64,000 nt of DNA from Thozetella sp. PMI_491 (Eukaryota; Ascomycota; Sordariomycetes; Chaetosphaeriales; Chaetosphaeriaceae). Where the stretch lies: assembly GCA_021432635.1 (NCBI GenBank), contig MU270023.1, forward strand, positions 310,001 through 374,000, written 5' to 3'. Below are positions 44,401 through 55,464 of this stretch, one piece after another (position 1 is the first letter of the stretch; each line of letters opens with the position of its first letter). Both the position numbers and the translations under genes were made by a program. The notes beneath the pieces were generated by a model. That model was not told the origin of the DNA. It worked only from the letters and a program-made list of their open reading frames with translations, and did no database searches.

Positions 44401-46593
44401 GCTTCGATGGATGGGGCGAGTGTCAGACGGGGCGTACTCAGTAAGCTTGTCTCCCATGGACCCTTCCCGAACGGCCCTAGCCCACGGGGTCGCGGGTTGC
44501 CGGCCGTCCATGCCGCCAGGGGCTGGGCGCGCTCGAAATTTCGTGAGTTCCCGGGGCGCCTCCAGGGGACAACGTCTAATCCGGGTAAGCTCTGGCGGTC
44601 CTCAATGCTTCGCCGTCGGAGCGTGGTTGCGCGCCCGGTTCCTGGATGGCGGGCACCTTTTGCGTGGGCCCGGGGGGCGCCTGGATTATGCGGCCCGGGG
44701 GCGGTGGTCCGTCGCCAGGGATGCACGGTGTCGGCACTCGGAGCAAAAGTGGACACCCACAGGCGCGTCGCGTCAAATTCAGGAAGGAGAAGGCTTGGGA
44801 GGATGGCGGCTCTCCATTATTCTCCATTATGCACCCTGAAGGCCCCCTTGGGCTCGGTCGGTGCATCGGGAGGGGCGCACGAATGAGCAACTGACAAAGA
44901 TGGCAGCTAGAGCTCATACTCCGTAGGAACACGTGCCTCCCCTGTCCTAGGGCATGTCCCTGGGAGCGACTCAGCGTCCACGGTGTAGTACATGCGTAGG
45001 ACCCATGAACCCATGAGCATCCACCGCCCGGTGTGCAATCGTTCAGGTCGCCTTCGCCGGGCAGGCAGGTAATACTGTGAGGTAGCTAGCTAGTTGCTCG
45101 TAAATTGGCTTGGGGGAGGAGCTGCCGCGACGGGCAGGAGCGCGAGTGCGACGTGCCCGGGGCGGGCTGGCGCCTCCGCTGAGCCCCGACGCGAGGGAGG
45201 GCCTGGCCTGACGTTCGGGACCGGCAGAGGGCAACCAAGAGCAGTTTTGGGACCAGTCTGAGAGCCACCTTCTTATTTGCGGCGCGCTGAGGCGAGCGCT
45301 GGAAATGAGCAATGGGATGCAGTAGACGGTTCCGGCAAGACGCATCGATCTCGGCGCTCGGCGCGAGACAGAAGCGCGCCGTGGGACGGGGACCCGGACG
45401 GGGCCACACCAAAATAGCAGCATAATAACTAATCGTCAGCCCCAGGGGGAGAAAATTTGAGAGAGAAGAGGCAAAACCCCGGAAAAGGACTTCGGGGTCC
45501 CCTCCCTAGAGAGAGCGCTAGCCTGGAAAAAGATGATACCTGCCTTGTTGGTGTCTCTTTTGGGTCATCGCGGGCGCCCCTTCCCCAGCGTCCCCCAGCG
45601 CGCCCCAGGGAATGAACGAGGTTGTGCGCTGCAAAGGGCCGAAACGAGTACTTTGAGGCAGGTACTCTGACTGGACTGGACAAATACTCGGTAACCATGC
45701 GCAAATACGACCAACCGACACGCCGCCTCAGCCGGGCAGGTCATAGGCCGGCGCCTGGGGCCCAGCGGTTTGGACCTTCCGTTCTGGTAAGGCCGACCGC
45801 TCCGACGTCGGGCGATCTAGGGGCGTTTCCCGCCTGTAGGGTCGATCGCCCAACCCGCAAAATTGCAGCACCGTAGATCCGATTGGGGGCTTGTGCGTCG
45901 GTTCGCAATGGGGGCTCGCAACCTTTGCACGCCCGCACGCCCTAGCGCCGTGTTGATCCGTAGCGCCGTGCTGTAGCAGGTCCCTAAGGTAGGTATGGAC
46001 GAAGTAGGCGCACCCACACACAACACACAGTACACGCACCACATCACGCACCACACACACCACGCCACGGCCAACCCACCTACCCGCCGCCGTCCCCTCC
46101 CCCGAGAGGGCGAAAGAGAGGGGCCCTGGCGCCGCCTGGCGCTGCTCGCTGCCGGCCTTACCTGGGGCCACCACAGCCTTTTATTTTGGTCATTTTTTTT
46201 CACGGGCCGGCGGGCGCACATGCCAAGTGCAAAATTTTGTCAACTGCTCCCCATCCACCCCCGTCTACCAGGACCCCCTTCTGACTGACGGACTGCTGCC
46301 ACCACACACATCATCCCCATCGCACACCTACCCACCCCCCCCCCTGGCGCGCCGCTGCTGCCCCGCCCATCCGCCCACCTGGATGGTACGCAGTAGAGCG
46401 GCATTTGTGTCCGATGCGGCTCCCCCGGTCTGCACTCCAATGTCCAAAGTACCGGTATCCTGCATGGTCCATGCTGGCAGTGTCAGCAGCCTCCGCCGAC
46501 TAGAATCTGGTGGCCCTCCTCCGGCCTTGAATCTTGGCCACCCGGGCATATCTCGTCCTCCACTGTAGTCCCGTAGAGGCAGCCGCCCCGAAG
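41499..46593. other. 5-kb gene-poor region
   Basis: No motif-bearing frame was found in about 5.1 kb. Several GC-rich stretches (for example 44.3-44.9 and 45.0-46.2 kb) are open in most frames on both strands, which is a composition effect. Real structure seen here: a diverged ~20-bp tandem repeat at about 43600-43885, and four copies of the word TACTCCGT/ACGGAGTA between 43908 and 44925. It may be a graveyard of mobile-element DNA, but no terminal repeats or transposase were recognised. Confidence 0.45.
43600..43885 (+). repeat. Diverged ~20-bp minisatellite
   Basis: Successive units begin near 43666, 43686, 43704, 43724, 43744, 43764, 43783, 43803 and 43823, with a related unit near 43862. 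They share a loose consensus TTGRCYCRYAATGGCC plus about four bases. Clear examples are TTGACCCACAATGGCC, TTGACTCGTAATGCCC and TTGGCTCTCAATGGCC. Copies are heavily mutated and not coding. Confidence 0.6.
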
Positions 46594-48649
46594 ATGCAAG
46601 CCGTCGCCCGTCCCCCGATGGCATCGCCGCCCTCTCTCGACCGCGGCGGCGGCGGCCTCAGCAGCACGCCACCCCAGCCCGCCCTGTCACCATCGCCCTA
46701 CGCGCCGTCGCTGCCGGTGCCGCCGCTCGCCGTGCCCCCGCCCGTGTCGTTCTCCATCGCTCTGGACCAGCTCCCGAACGAACTCTTGGAGCCCATCGCC
46801 GCCTATCTGGTGCCCCAGCGGCTCTACACTAGCCGCTTCGCCCTGAGGAAGACGGGCACGTGGGAGTCGCTTGACGCTGCCGTGCAGTGGGCGAGTTGGA
46901 AGACGCAGCACGATGATCTGCTGTCGCTGGTCCTGACCTCGCGCCACTTGGCCGCCATCGCGCGCCCATATCTGTTCTACCGCCTGGTCATCTACGACGC
47001 GAAGACCCTAGTCGGGCTCTGCCGCCTGCTGCACGCCCAGCCGGAGATCGGGTCCTGGATATCCGACATCTCATGCGTGGCAAACCTGGTAGGCGAGCGG
47101 ACCGCCGACGAGGTCAGGCTTGAGATGGATCGGCAGTTTGGAGGTAGGTCATGCCTTATCGGGAGAGGCGATCGCGCGGGGGGTTGACTGAGCGGATCTA
47201 GATTCCTCACCTCTCGCCAAGGGCGACGCCGGCGACGAGGTCTTGGCCCTCCAGGTCTTCTCCAGAATTCTGCAGGATGCGTCCAAGCTGCGCAATCTGC
47301 TTATGGCCCTCCCCGACCAGAGGATCACCGGCGATGCCACTACCGATGACCCACACCTGACGAGCCTGATGGACCCCATCGTCGATTACGTGGGAGGCAT
47401 CTACACCGGCAACGCTCTGGCCGAAACCCCCTTGACGCGCTTCTTCCCGGCCATGGACGTCCTCAGCCGCATCACCAGCCTGCGTCTTTACTGCCACCGA
47501 GAGGACGGCGATCGCGAACGGACTTACGACCGTGTCTTTGCCGACTACATCATTTCGCGCTTGGCAGATCTCACTAGCCTCCGGACGCTGGAGATGTGCT
47601 GCGCCTCGTCTGGGTCTTGGCTGTCGGATGACGTCGAGCTCCCACCCCTGCCGAAGCTCGAGCGATTGTGCCTCTTCGGCAGCAACATACATGAACCGGC
47701 CCTCGTTCGCCTTGTGACGGCCTGTCCTAATTTAATAACCCTGTTGGTTCACTTCGAGGAGGCGTGCGACGATTTACGCGACCGCCCGCGCCTCCCAGGC
47801 GGCCGCACCTTTAACGATGCGCTGCGCAGCCTCGCCCCGACGCTCATCAATCTGGAGCTGGTCACCCTGACCGAGGGACACTTCTTAACGCGGGGCCCGG
47901 AGCGGCCAAGGAAGCGGGAAAACCACAGACTGACGTGCATTTCCGAGCTGACCAAGCTCGAGTGCCTCACCATCGACTACCGCGGCCTGTTCGGCACCTT
48001 GGGCATATTTGAACACGACGACGGCGAGCGCCTGCTGCGGCTCCTGCCGCCCTCGCTCTGGTGCTTCACGCTGATATGCGAATGGGGGACACCAGCGGAT
48101 TTTAAACAGATCTACCTCTCCAACCTAGACATGATCCTGTACGGCGTGCAGTGCCTGTGTGCCGCTACCGTGCCGAGGATACGCGCCTTGTCGCTTGCCA
48201 TACAGTCGTGGCCCGCCGAGGATAAGTTCCGGACCAGGTTCCGTAGGCAAATAGAGGAGGCGGCAACCGGCTGTGCCAAAGCGGGCATCAAATTCCGTAC
48301 GCATGACCTGCTGCCGAGCTACCGAGACGAGGACGAGGAGGACGAGGTCAGCGGCGTCGAGGGCGCCGAGGATGAAGACGAAGAGGACGACGACACGCTG
48401 CCGCAGCAGGAAGACGGGGTAATACTGCCTTCCCAAGGCGACGCCTATGACGAGCTAGAGCTCGAGGAAGAGGACGAGGCCTCCGAGTACTATTTTTCCG
48501 GCGACGAAGAGTCCGACCCCGAACGCGAGGCCCGTCGCCCGGCCTCGTTTGAAGATTTCGTCGAGCGTCTCGGCGACGACCATGGCCACAGCTTCGACGA
48601 GCTGTACTATGCATGGCACGAGGACCGATGGGATGAGTACATCTTCTAA
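46594..48649 (+). CDS. F-box-like protein with acidic C-terminal tail
   Basis: Exons 46594-47143 and 47202-48649 (58-nt intron) give 665 residues. The N-terminus is Pro/Ser-rich (residues 1-50). An F-box-like stretch follows (FSIALDQLPNELLEPIAAYL...SLVLTSRHLAAIARPYLFYRLVIYD), the usual fungal form that binds Skp1. Leucine-rich segments follow (SRITSLRLYC, LADLTSLRTLEMCC, LPKLERLCLFGSNI, LTKLECLTIDYRG). The C-terminal part from about residue 555 is a long Glu/Asp-rich run, then a last folded patch (FDELYYAWHEDRWDEYIF) ending the protein. The start is the first in-frame ATG; an earlier TTG is ignored. A substrate adaptor of an SCF ubiquitin ligase is inferred. The target is unknown. Confidence 0.8.
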
Positions 48650-50603
48650 ACGATGGCCACCACCGCCCCCGCACGGATGGGTCGGATCTCCGCGGCTGTA
48701 GGTCTACCGACCCAACAGTATATCTGGCTCGCCACGCACTTTGTCATACTTGCGAGTTCTCGGCGTAGGAGAGCCATCCCAGCGCGTCAATGCGCCGGAG
48801 GTAGTAGTCACAAAGGCTATGAGGCTCCCTCGGCCGGCCAGAGCTCGTCGACAGGGGTTGCATGGAGTAGGTTGGAAACTCGTTGAGCTAGTCTAAGGGC
48901 TGGAGGTGGAGAGGATCGATTGCTGTACTCGGCATCGTGTACTCCCCCCAATTGGTCAACATTGCGAACCAGTTTGCAACCCCCCCTCTGGGCCGTGTCC
49001 CGTCCCGTCAGTGAAGGTGCAAGTGAATGAGACAGCTGGAAGACGCTACGCTAGAGGGTAAATATCGCAGAGGCCTCAGAGGCTTCATTCGTGACTCTCT
49101 ACCAGCGTCCACGAACGCTTCTCGGCCAGATTTGGTACCCGAGATTCGGGACTCGGGGATTTCTGCGATTCTGCAACCCTCCCTTTCCAGTCGTGCTATG
49201 CTACGCCGCAGCAAAGGCGGGATCTATGGGACTGTCCCGTCCGGGGCCCCAGGCTGCATGGGGAGCTAGCTGCAGCTTCTGCCTCTTCTTGGCTCGTGTC
49301 AATATCGTGCCACACCCCTCCCCGATCGATCATTTGGCATCTCGCAGAACCTTCCCTCCTGCATGTGAGCCACCCACCGGTTCACACAAATCTGCACTGC
49401 AGCCCTGCCATGTGGGCAAGAGTGCGATGCCCACTGGGACAACGTTGCTTGAAGGGGGGGGGGCTTTCTCCCACCATCTGCCGGACGCCTCTTATTTTTG
49501 GGGCTCTCGCCCCGGCCCTTTCGACAGGGACGATCCGGCTTGTAGGGCAGTAGCGGCAGCAAGGCGGGGTCGAGCATAGATGCAAGAAGCTTGATCAGGG
49601 GTTCCGGGTGGCGAGTGGCCAAACCTCCTGACGATCCAGGCAAGGGATCTGACGGAATGGGAACGGGAGAGCTTTGGGGCCTGGGCCTGGGCCTGGGAAA
49701 AGCAAGCAAGCTCGTCTGACGCGGCCGCAATTAACCAAGGCGGCAGAAGGGTTGCGGCGGTGCCGCCGTTTGCTGGTCACGACAAAGGGCTTCGTGATGG
49801 GAACTCATCCCGTCATTCTTCACAATCTGGCCAGTCAATGAGGGGATATGGACCCAGAATCCATTTTTAATCTGAATAGACTAGTTGGGCAACGTCGCCC
49901 ACAGTCCCTCTAGCCCCCCTCGCCTGGCTGCCCCCGGCGAATATAGCGAGCGATATACCCGCGGGTAAATAGACGATTTAGATTTTGGCTACGAGGCGAA
50001 GGGAGCGTCTCGCGAAGTTCCGAGCAAACCAGATCGAGCCGTATACCCCGCCAACTTCCCCATCCTCGACTGCCGAAATTCGCGGAGCTCTCACTTCCCC
50101 TGGGCAATCTGTATGGCAGGGGCTTTTGCCGGATCTCGTCTTTAGCGGTTCCCCAGAGCACATGCGCCGAGTCTGTATAGCTTCCCCATATTCGGCGGCG
50201 AGCGATATTGGCAACAATGACACTTAGCGCTTCCATTCTTCTTCTGAGGTACCATTCTATTGTTCCATGTATTGCCTCCTCGCTACGTGGCCCCCCTGAC
50301 GCCATGGAGTGGCTCCCCCAGAAGCTCAAAAAGTTTGATATTGCACCCCACACGCACCGGTGCTCCCCTGGCTGCCCCCCCCTTTTTCCTTTCGTTCGTC
50401 CTTCACCTTGCGATGGTGGCGGCATAGATCCAAGTATTTGATCTCGGAGCTCTGCAGTGCCAAGCCCTCCTCGCCTGCGTAGTAGAGGCTGCTCTCCCTA
50501 GCCCGCTGTCGCTTATATCCACACGCTCCGTCTCGTCTCTCCCCCTCGCTCGCCTCTCCTCCTGCTTTCCCTCCCGAGGCCGGGGAAACGAACGAGAGAG
50601 ACC
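48650..50603. other. Intergenic region upstream of GH16 gene
   Basis: No supported gene. It includes an 11-base G run (49454-49464) and a pyrimidine-rich leader before 50604. Open frames overlap on both strands without motifs. Confidence 0.5.
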
Positions 50604-52084
50604 ATGACAAATCACCAGAGACTGCGGGACCTCGGGCTCCTAGTAGCCGCGGTGCTAGCCGGGCCCGTCCTTGGTGCAGAGCAGGCGTATCCCCTCACTT
50701 CAGACTCAAACTGCGGGTGCTACCGTACCAACGCCACGACGGCCAACTACTTTGCCCACCACCACTTCTTTGACTTCCGCACCCTGGGCCAGTATGCGAA
50801 GAGGCCGGATCCGCTGGGGTCCTTCGAGGCCAACGCCAGGGCCCCGCCGACAAGTCAATATTTCTCGTCGCCGGCGTGGACCTCGACCTGGGACATCCAG
50901 AGCTGGAACAACACGCAGCTGATGAAGATGAACAACTCGGACCTGTCGGGGAGCGACGCCACCGTGACCATGGTCAACTCACCGAACAATATCTACATCG
51001 AGCGCAACACGGATATGGGCATGTCCAATCAGACCTTCATGACCATGCGGACGGTCCGCCACTCGACCTTCCAGAGCGCCGCGGAGATCGAGTCGTCCAG
51101 CCAGGGGTACCAGTTCCTCTCGATCCGCATGTTCGCCCGGACCAAGGGCCCGCCCGGCGCCGTGACGGCCATGTTCACGTACCGCCCGGGGCCCAACCAG
51201 AACCTGATGCTCGTGCAAGAGGCCGACCTGGAAATCCGGACGCGTGACCCGCCCAGCTACGTGCAGTACACGAACCAGCCGTCGTGGAACGCCACGAGCG
51301 ACATCCCGCAGGCGACCCGCAACGTCACCATGCCCAGCGGGCGGCGGTGGAGCGACTGGGCCCACTACCGCATGGACTGGACCCCGGGCAGCAGCACGTG
51401 GTACGTCAACGGCCTGCTGTCGGGCGCCATCCAGTTCCAGGCCCCGCGCGACCCGGCCCAGGTCATGTTCAACTCGTGGAGCGACGGCGGCTCGTGGAGC
51501 GGCAACATGCCCGTGAACCAGGAGGCCAGCCTGCAGATCCAGTGGATCGAGATGGTGTACAACAACACCGACCCGGGCGCCGTCAAGACCGGCAAGTGTG
51601 TCAACGTCTGCAGCATCGATGAGACCACCCAGATCGGCCAGCCCGTGCTGCTCGGCGGAAACGGTACGCATTTCTTTCCTCTCCCGCTCCCTATTATAAA
51701 TGTCTTGCACGTACGGCTTGCTGACGCAGAGGTTGCGGAGGTGCAGGCAACCAGCCACCCGCGCCCGGAAGTGGATCCGGCGGCAACCAGGGTGGTCAGA
51801 CCGGGCAGCCGGGACGGCCTGGCGGCGGCCAAGGCGGCAACGGGGGGAACAACGGCAACGGCGGCAACAACGGCGGCCAGACAGGGCGGCCGGGCAGCGG
51901 CCAAGGCGGCAATGGTGGCAACAACGGCAACGGCGGCAATGGGGGCCAAGGGACCAACCAACCCGGGGCGTGCGCGGCGGCCAAATACTCGCAGTGCGCA
52001 GGCAAGAACTTCAACGGTTGCAAGTCGTGCGCGGCGGGCACGACGTGCCGCTTCCAGAACGACTATTACTCCCAGTGCCTCTAG
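50604..52084 (+). CDS. Secreted GH16 glycoside hydrolase with C-terminal CBM1
   Basis: Extracellular beta-glucanase-type enzyme (GH16, concanavalin-like fold). Exons 50604-51663 and 51747-52084 give 465 residues. Seen: a signal peptide (about residues 1-24, [14 protein letters not shown]); a catalytic region with the GH16 motif EADLE (nucleophile Glu206, Asp208, acid/base Glu210); and [19 protein letters not shown] and [16 protein letters not shown], the aromatic sugar-binding strands. A long Gly/Asn/Gln linker follows, then a 36-residue cysteine-rich CBM1 ending YYSQCL, the fungal cellulose-binding module. The intron acceptor is taken as the CAG at 51744-51746. An AG at 51730-51731 also keeps the frame (five more residues). 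The CAG at 51727-51729 would abolish the CBM1 frame. The gene converges on the Zn2Cys6 gene. Confidence 0.9.
51780..51965 (+). repeat. Coding minisatellite of Gly/Asn-rich linker
   Basis: Two long imperfect copies of a unit encoding [20 protein letters not shown] lie in tandem in the linker between GH16 and CBM1. They are expected to vary in length between strains. Confidence 0.7.
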
Positions 52085-52657
52085 TCGTCGGGGCGGGGCC
52101 AATTGCTTTAATGCGCACTTCCCTACGGATCCTTTTGGGGTGGGCAGCGAACCGGGTTATCTGGGGAAAATGGAGGACGGAGTTTATACATACCCATGTT
52201 GCAGGGCTGCTGTGCGATTTCCGTCGTGGACAGCCGGCGTCTCTGGAAGGGCCTGGCTGGCCACAGTCTGTCGTTGCCGCAGGAATTCTTTTGGCATGTG
52301 TCTTTTTGTTCTTCTTGTTTCTTCTCTTTCACCGCGGCCAGACCAAAAAGAAACAAATATCTATTCTTTTTTAAGACTCGAAGCGTACCGCCTTTCCGCC
52401 CGTAATCCGTGCTTCAGTTAGTGGGCCGGGCGAGGGAATCTAGAGGATACCTTACACGAAAAAGAGTATGCCATCCATGCGCCGTCAAGCCAAGGGCCAG
52501 CTAGACGCTTTTTTTTAAACCCGCTCCTGAATGTACTGCCTTATCCGTCGTTCTCGCACCAAGGCTATGTATCGATAAATTGGAAACAAAATAAAATAAA
52601 CGTATGGACTGCCGACCGTCTGGCGGCCCCTCCCGAGCGTCATGCTCCCGAGGGCTT
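52085..52657. other. Convergent 3' intergenic region
   Basis: Between the stops of GH16 and the Zn2Cys6 gene; it presumably holds both 3' UTRs. No gene seen. Confidence 0.6.
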
Positions 52658-54912
52658 TTAGATCAGATACCCGCCGTAAGGCTGTGAATCGTCGTCTCTC
52701 AGCCAAGTTTCCAACACATGGAAAATGTCCTCCCCCATTTGTGTGTGAAGGTCGGCCTGTGGGCTCGGCCCCTGTGCCCCCGGGCCGCCAGACGAGAGGC
52801 CTGGTAACACTTGCTCCCCTGGTAGTGGTCCTTGCATGCTGCCGGTGACCTGCAGGCCGTCAAAGGTCAAGAATCGAAGCCGATGGACGAGTGCGAGAAG
52901 GTCCTTAAGGATGTTGGTGTAGATGACCGCGAACACGGCGCCAACGCTTGCCTCTCGCTCAAACGCGTCGATGGCGAACTCGATATCGGACACGTCGTTC
53001 GTGCGCAGGTTCACGAAGACGATCTGATGCAGCATGATGATGATGGCTGCGTTGAAAATGTGGTGCAGCTCTGGCAGCAGGAGCTTGTGCGCCGGGCTCA
53101 CCTCGCGCAGCCAGCGAGCAAGGCGGAGGTTTCGCCTCGCCGCGTCGCTGCACTGCCGAATCCGGTGGATCTGGGGGTGGTCCTCGATGGTCCATTTGCG
53201 ACTTGTGAACTGGTCTGCCACAGCCTTCTTGACGGCGAGCAGGAACATGGGACGGATGGTGAGTATGCGTAACTGCGGATAAGGATTAGCGGCGGGAGCA
53301 AGGTGTGTGCGTCGGCGCAACGCAGGGCTTCGCTCTTACCTGATTGTATGCGAGATGAAGCTCTATCGCCCCTCGATCGCGGCTCATCTCGTCGTCGCTC
53401 AGCTGCAGCACCGGCGGGAGATTCGTGTGCCACTCGTCTAGCATATTGAGCGCCTCGTCGAAGTAGGAGACGGAGCTGTTGGGGGGGAAGCTATGTGGGG
53501 TTAGGCGGTAGCCGTTTGTAGTGATGAAGCAAGATATCTTGCAGAGCAGCACGCTCGCCCGGAGCCCTGTCGGGGGTGGTAGCCCAGGGCACTCGTGGGG
53601 AAGGCTCAGTGTGATAGCGTCGTCGTTCATCGTCGCTGGCCGGCCCGAGAGCAAGCTCATCCACCTACAGACATCAGTTACCCGATCTCGTGGTCGACGT
53701 AGAGTGGCGGCACTTACCGATCAATGACGAAGATGTTCCAGAAGACCCGCTTCCCAGCCTCGTCGACAGACCACCCCTTGTTGATGCCGTGTATGATGGC
53801 GATCTGCATCGCATTGCCGATGGCGACGTAGGCGGCGTCGAGGCGGTTTTGCTCGGTGAGGTACATGGCCATCAGCCCCAGAGTGGCAAGGTCGCTAGGG
53901 GACCACAGCGTGGTGTCGAGGGGGTTGCCGAGCAGGACCCGGGCCCTGGCGAAGTAGGCATCTGCTACCGACTCATCCTGCCCCGGGGCGTTCCCCGCCG
54001 TCCGTGCGATCAGGCTAGCACAGGCGAATGCCATGTGGTAGAAGGCGAGGGATCGATGGCTGGCATTTGTCTGGTAGCTGGCGCTCGGTACCGCCAGGAT
54101 GGGATCGGGCGCGACCAAGGGTCCCCAGAAGCACAGACCTCCCGATGGGTAAGTGCCGGCGCCATCTGCGACAAAGTAGTTCAGCATGGAGAGCAGTCGC
54201 TCCATCTCGGGCTTGGGCGGGAGCCAGAGGGGGTCGACTGCCGGGAGCAGCAAGGGCCGCGAGTCCAGCGACTGGTACTGCCCAACGGTGCCTAGGAAAG
54301 GTGAGCTGGCCAAGGACGTGGGGCTATTGTTCTGGAAGGCGAGCGGCACGGCCGTCACCATGAAGCTCTTGAGTGCGTCCAGGAAGGTGGCGGCCGAGGT
54401 TTCGCCCTGGTAGCGCGTCCTGCCGTCCATGTCTCTCAGCAGACGCCCAAGGGTCGGGGGTGGCTCCTCGTCCTCGTGCTGCGACGATGACTCCGCCCTG
54501 GTGCCCCTCATCAGCGGGACCGTGAAGGACGCCTGGTCGCCGGCCGTAGATGCCTGGGACAGGCCGGCGTCCTGGAGCAGCCTCTCGAGCTCGGCGCATC
54601 GTTGCCTAAGCTGGTCCAGCTCCGACTTTGGGATCGTGATCTTGTCGATCTGGGTCGGGTATTGGCACTCGCGGTTGAGCTTGGCGCACTGCAGACAAGG
54701 CCTATCCCCCGAGCACTTGACGCGGCGCACATTGCAATGGTTGCACCTGTCGATGTTTGTCAGAGGCGGCGATTGCCAGGGACGAAAGGAGGGGGGCGAA
54801 GGCAGAGAGGTGCGCCGGCGACTTACGCAGCGACCACCCGCTTCCGCTGCTCAGGGGCGACTTTGTTTCGGCGGGGGTTTGGGGGCAGTCTCTTAGGCTC
54901 GGGCGTCGACAT
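52658..54912 (-). CDS. Zn2Cys6 fungal transcription factor
   Basis: Predicted nuclear DNA-binding regulator. Minus-strand exons 54912-54827, 54746-53718, 53664-53340 and 53272-52658 give 684 residues. The zinc cluster is complete after joining exons 1 and 2: Cys30, 33, 40, 46, 49 and 56, spacing C-x2-C-x6-C-x5-C-x2-C-x6-C, with a basic stretch before it (KRVVAA). A short coiled coil (KSELDQLRQRCAELERLLQD) follows, the usual dimerisation element. The middle region matches the fungal-specific TF domain (PF04082), with the pattern GKRVFWNIFVIDRWMSLLSGRPATMNDDAI. The intron 1 junction splits the codon before Cys30. It lies tail to tail with GH16, so control of nearby carbohydrate genes is possible but not shown. 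Confidence 0.92.
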
Positions 54913-55464
54913 GCTTGGCCCAGGCTGCGCTTCGACGGGTCATGACGGTGCCGCACGTGCGGGCAGCTGGGAGGGTGTCGGGTTCGTATTTCGGGCTACC
55001 TTTTGGCTGGCTCTCTGGCTCTTAGTCTCCCGCCGGGTGGGCGCTGCTGCTCGTATGCATCCAGATCGAAGGGAGGGACTGCCGCGAGATTTGGGGTGCT
55101 GCTGCTGGTGGCGATCTTGAGCCTGCAGTAGGGCGCCGGTCCCAAAAAATAACGGTTGGGCGAGTGGTGGGGGGATCTGCCCGCGAGCACGGCGATCCCC
55201 CGCCGGGGTCAGATCCCGCCGAGACAATATCAGGACGGTGGGCGGAAGGAATCCGGCACTATACCTATTCCTTGCTGTGCCTACCTAGGAAGTGCTAGCA
55301 GAACAGGGGAGGCCGGGCCTTCCCGGCTCTTTCTTTTCCCTAAAATTAGTGCTATTGGACAGGTAACGTGTAGGGGGCATTTTGGCCTCGAGGAATTCTT
55401 TTCACCACTGGAGCAGTCGTAAACCCGTCAATCAGGCCCCCTGGACGAAGCGTTGCGGACGGGG
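54913..55464. other. Upstream region of Zn2Cys6 gene
   Basis: 0.55 kb between the Zn2Cys6 start and the end of the next minus-strand gene. No further gene seen. Confidence 0.6.

Noticed and set aside
44296-44886. 196-codon plus-strand frame with overlapping minus-strand frames
   Set aside because: Arg/Gly/Pro-biased and open on both strands in nearly all frames, as expected of GC-rich non-coding DNA; no motif.
51664-52421. 605-codon unspliced GH16 reading
   Set aside because: As the main product it loses the CBM1; the tail is Ala/Arg-rich. Kept only as a possible splice variant in the findings.
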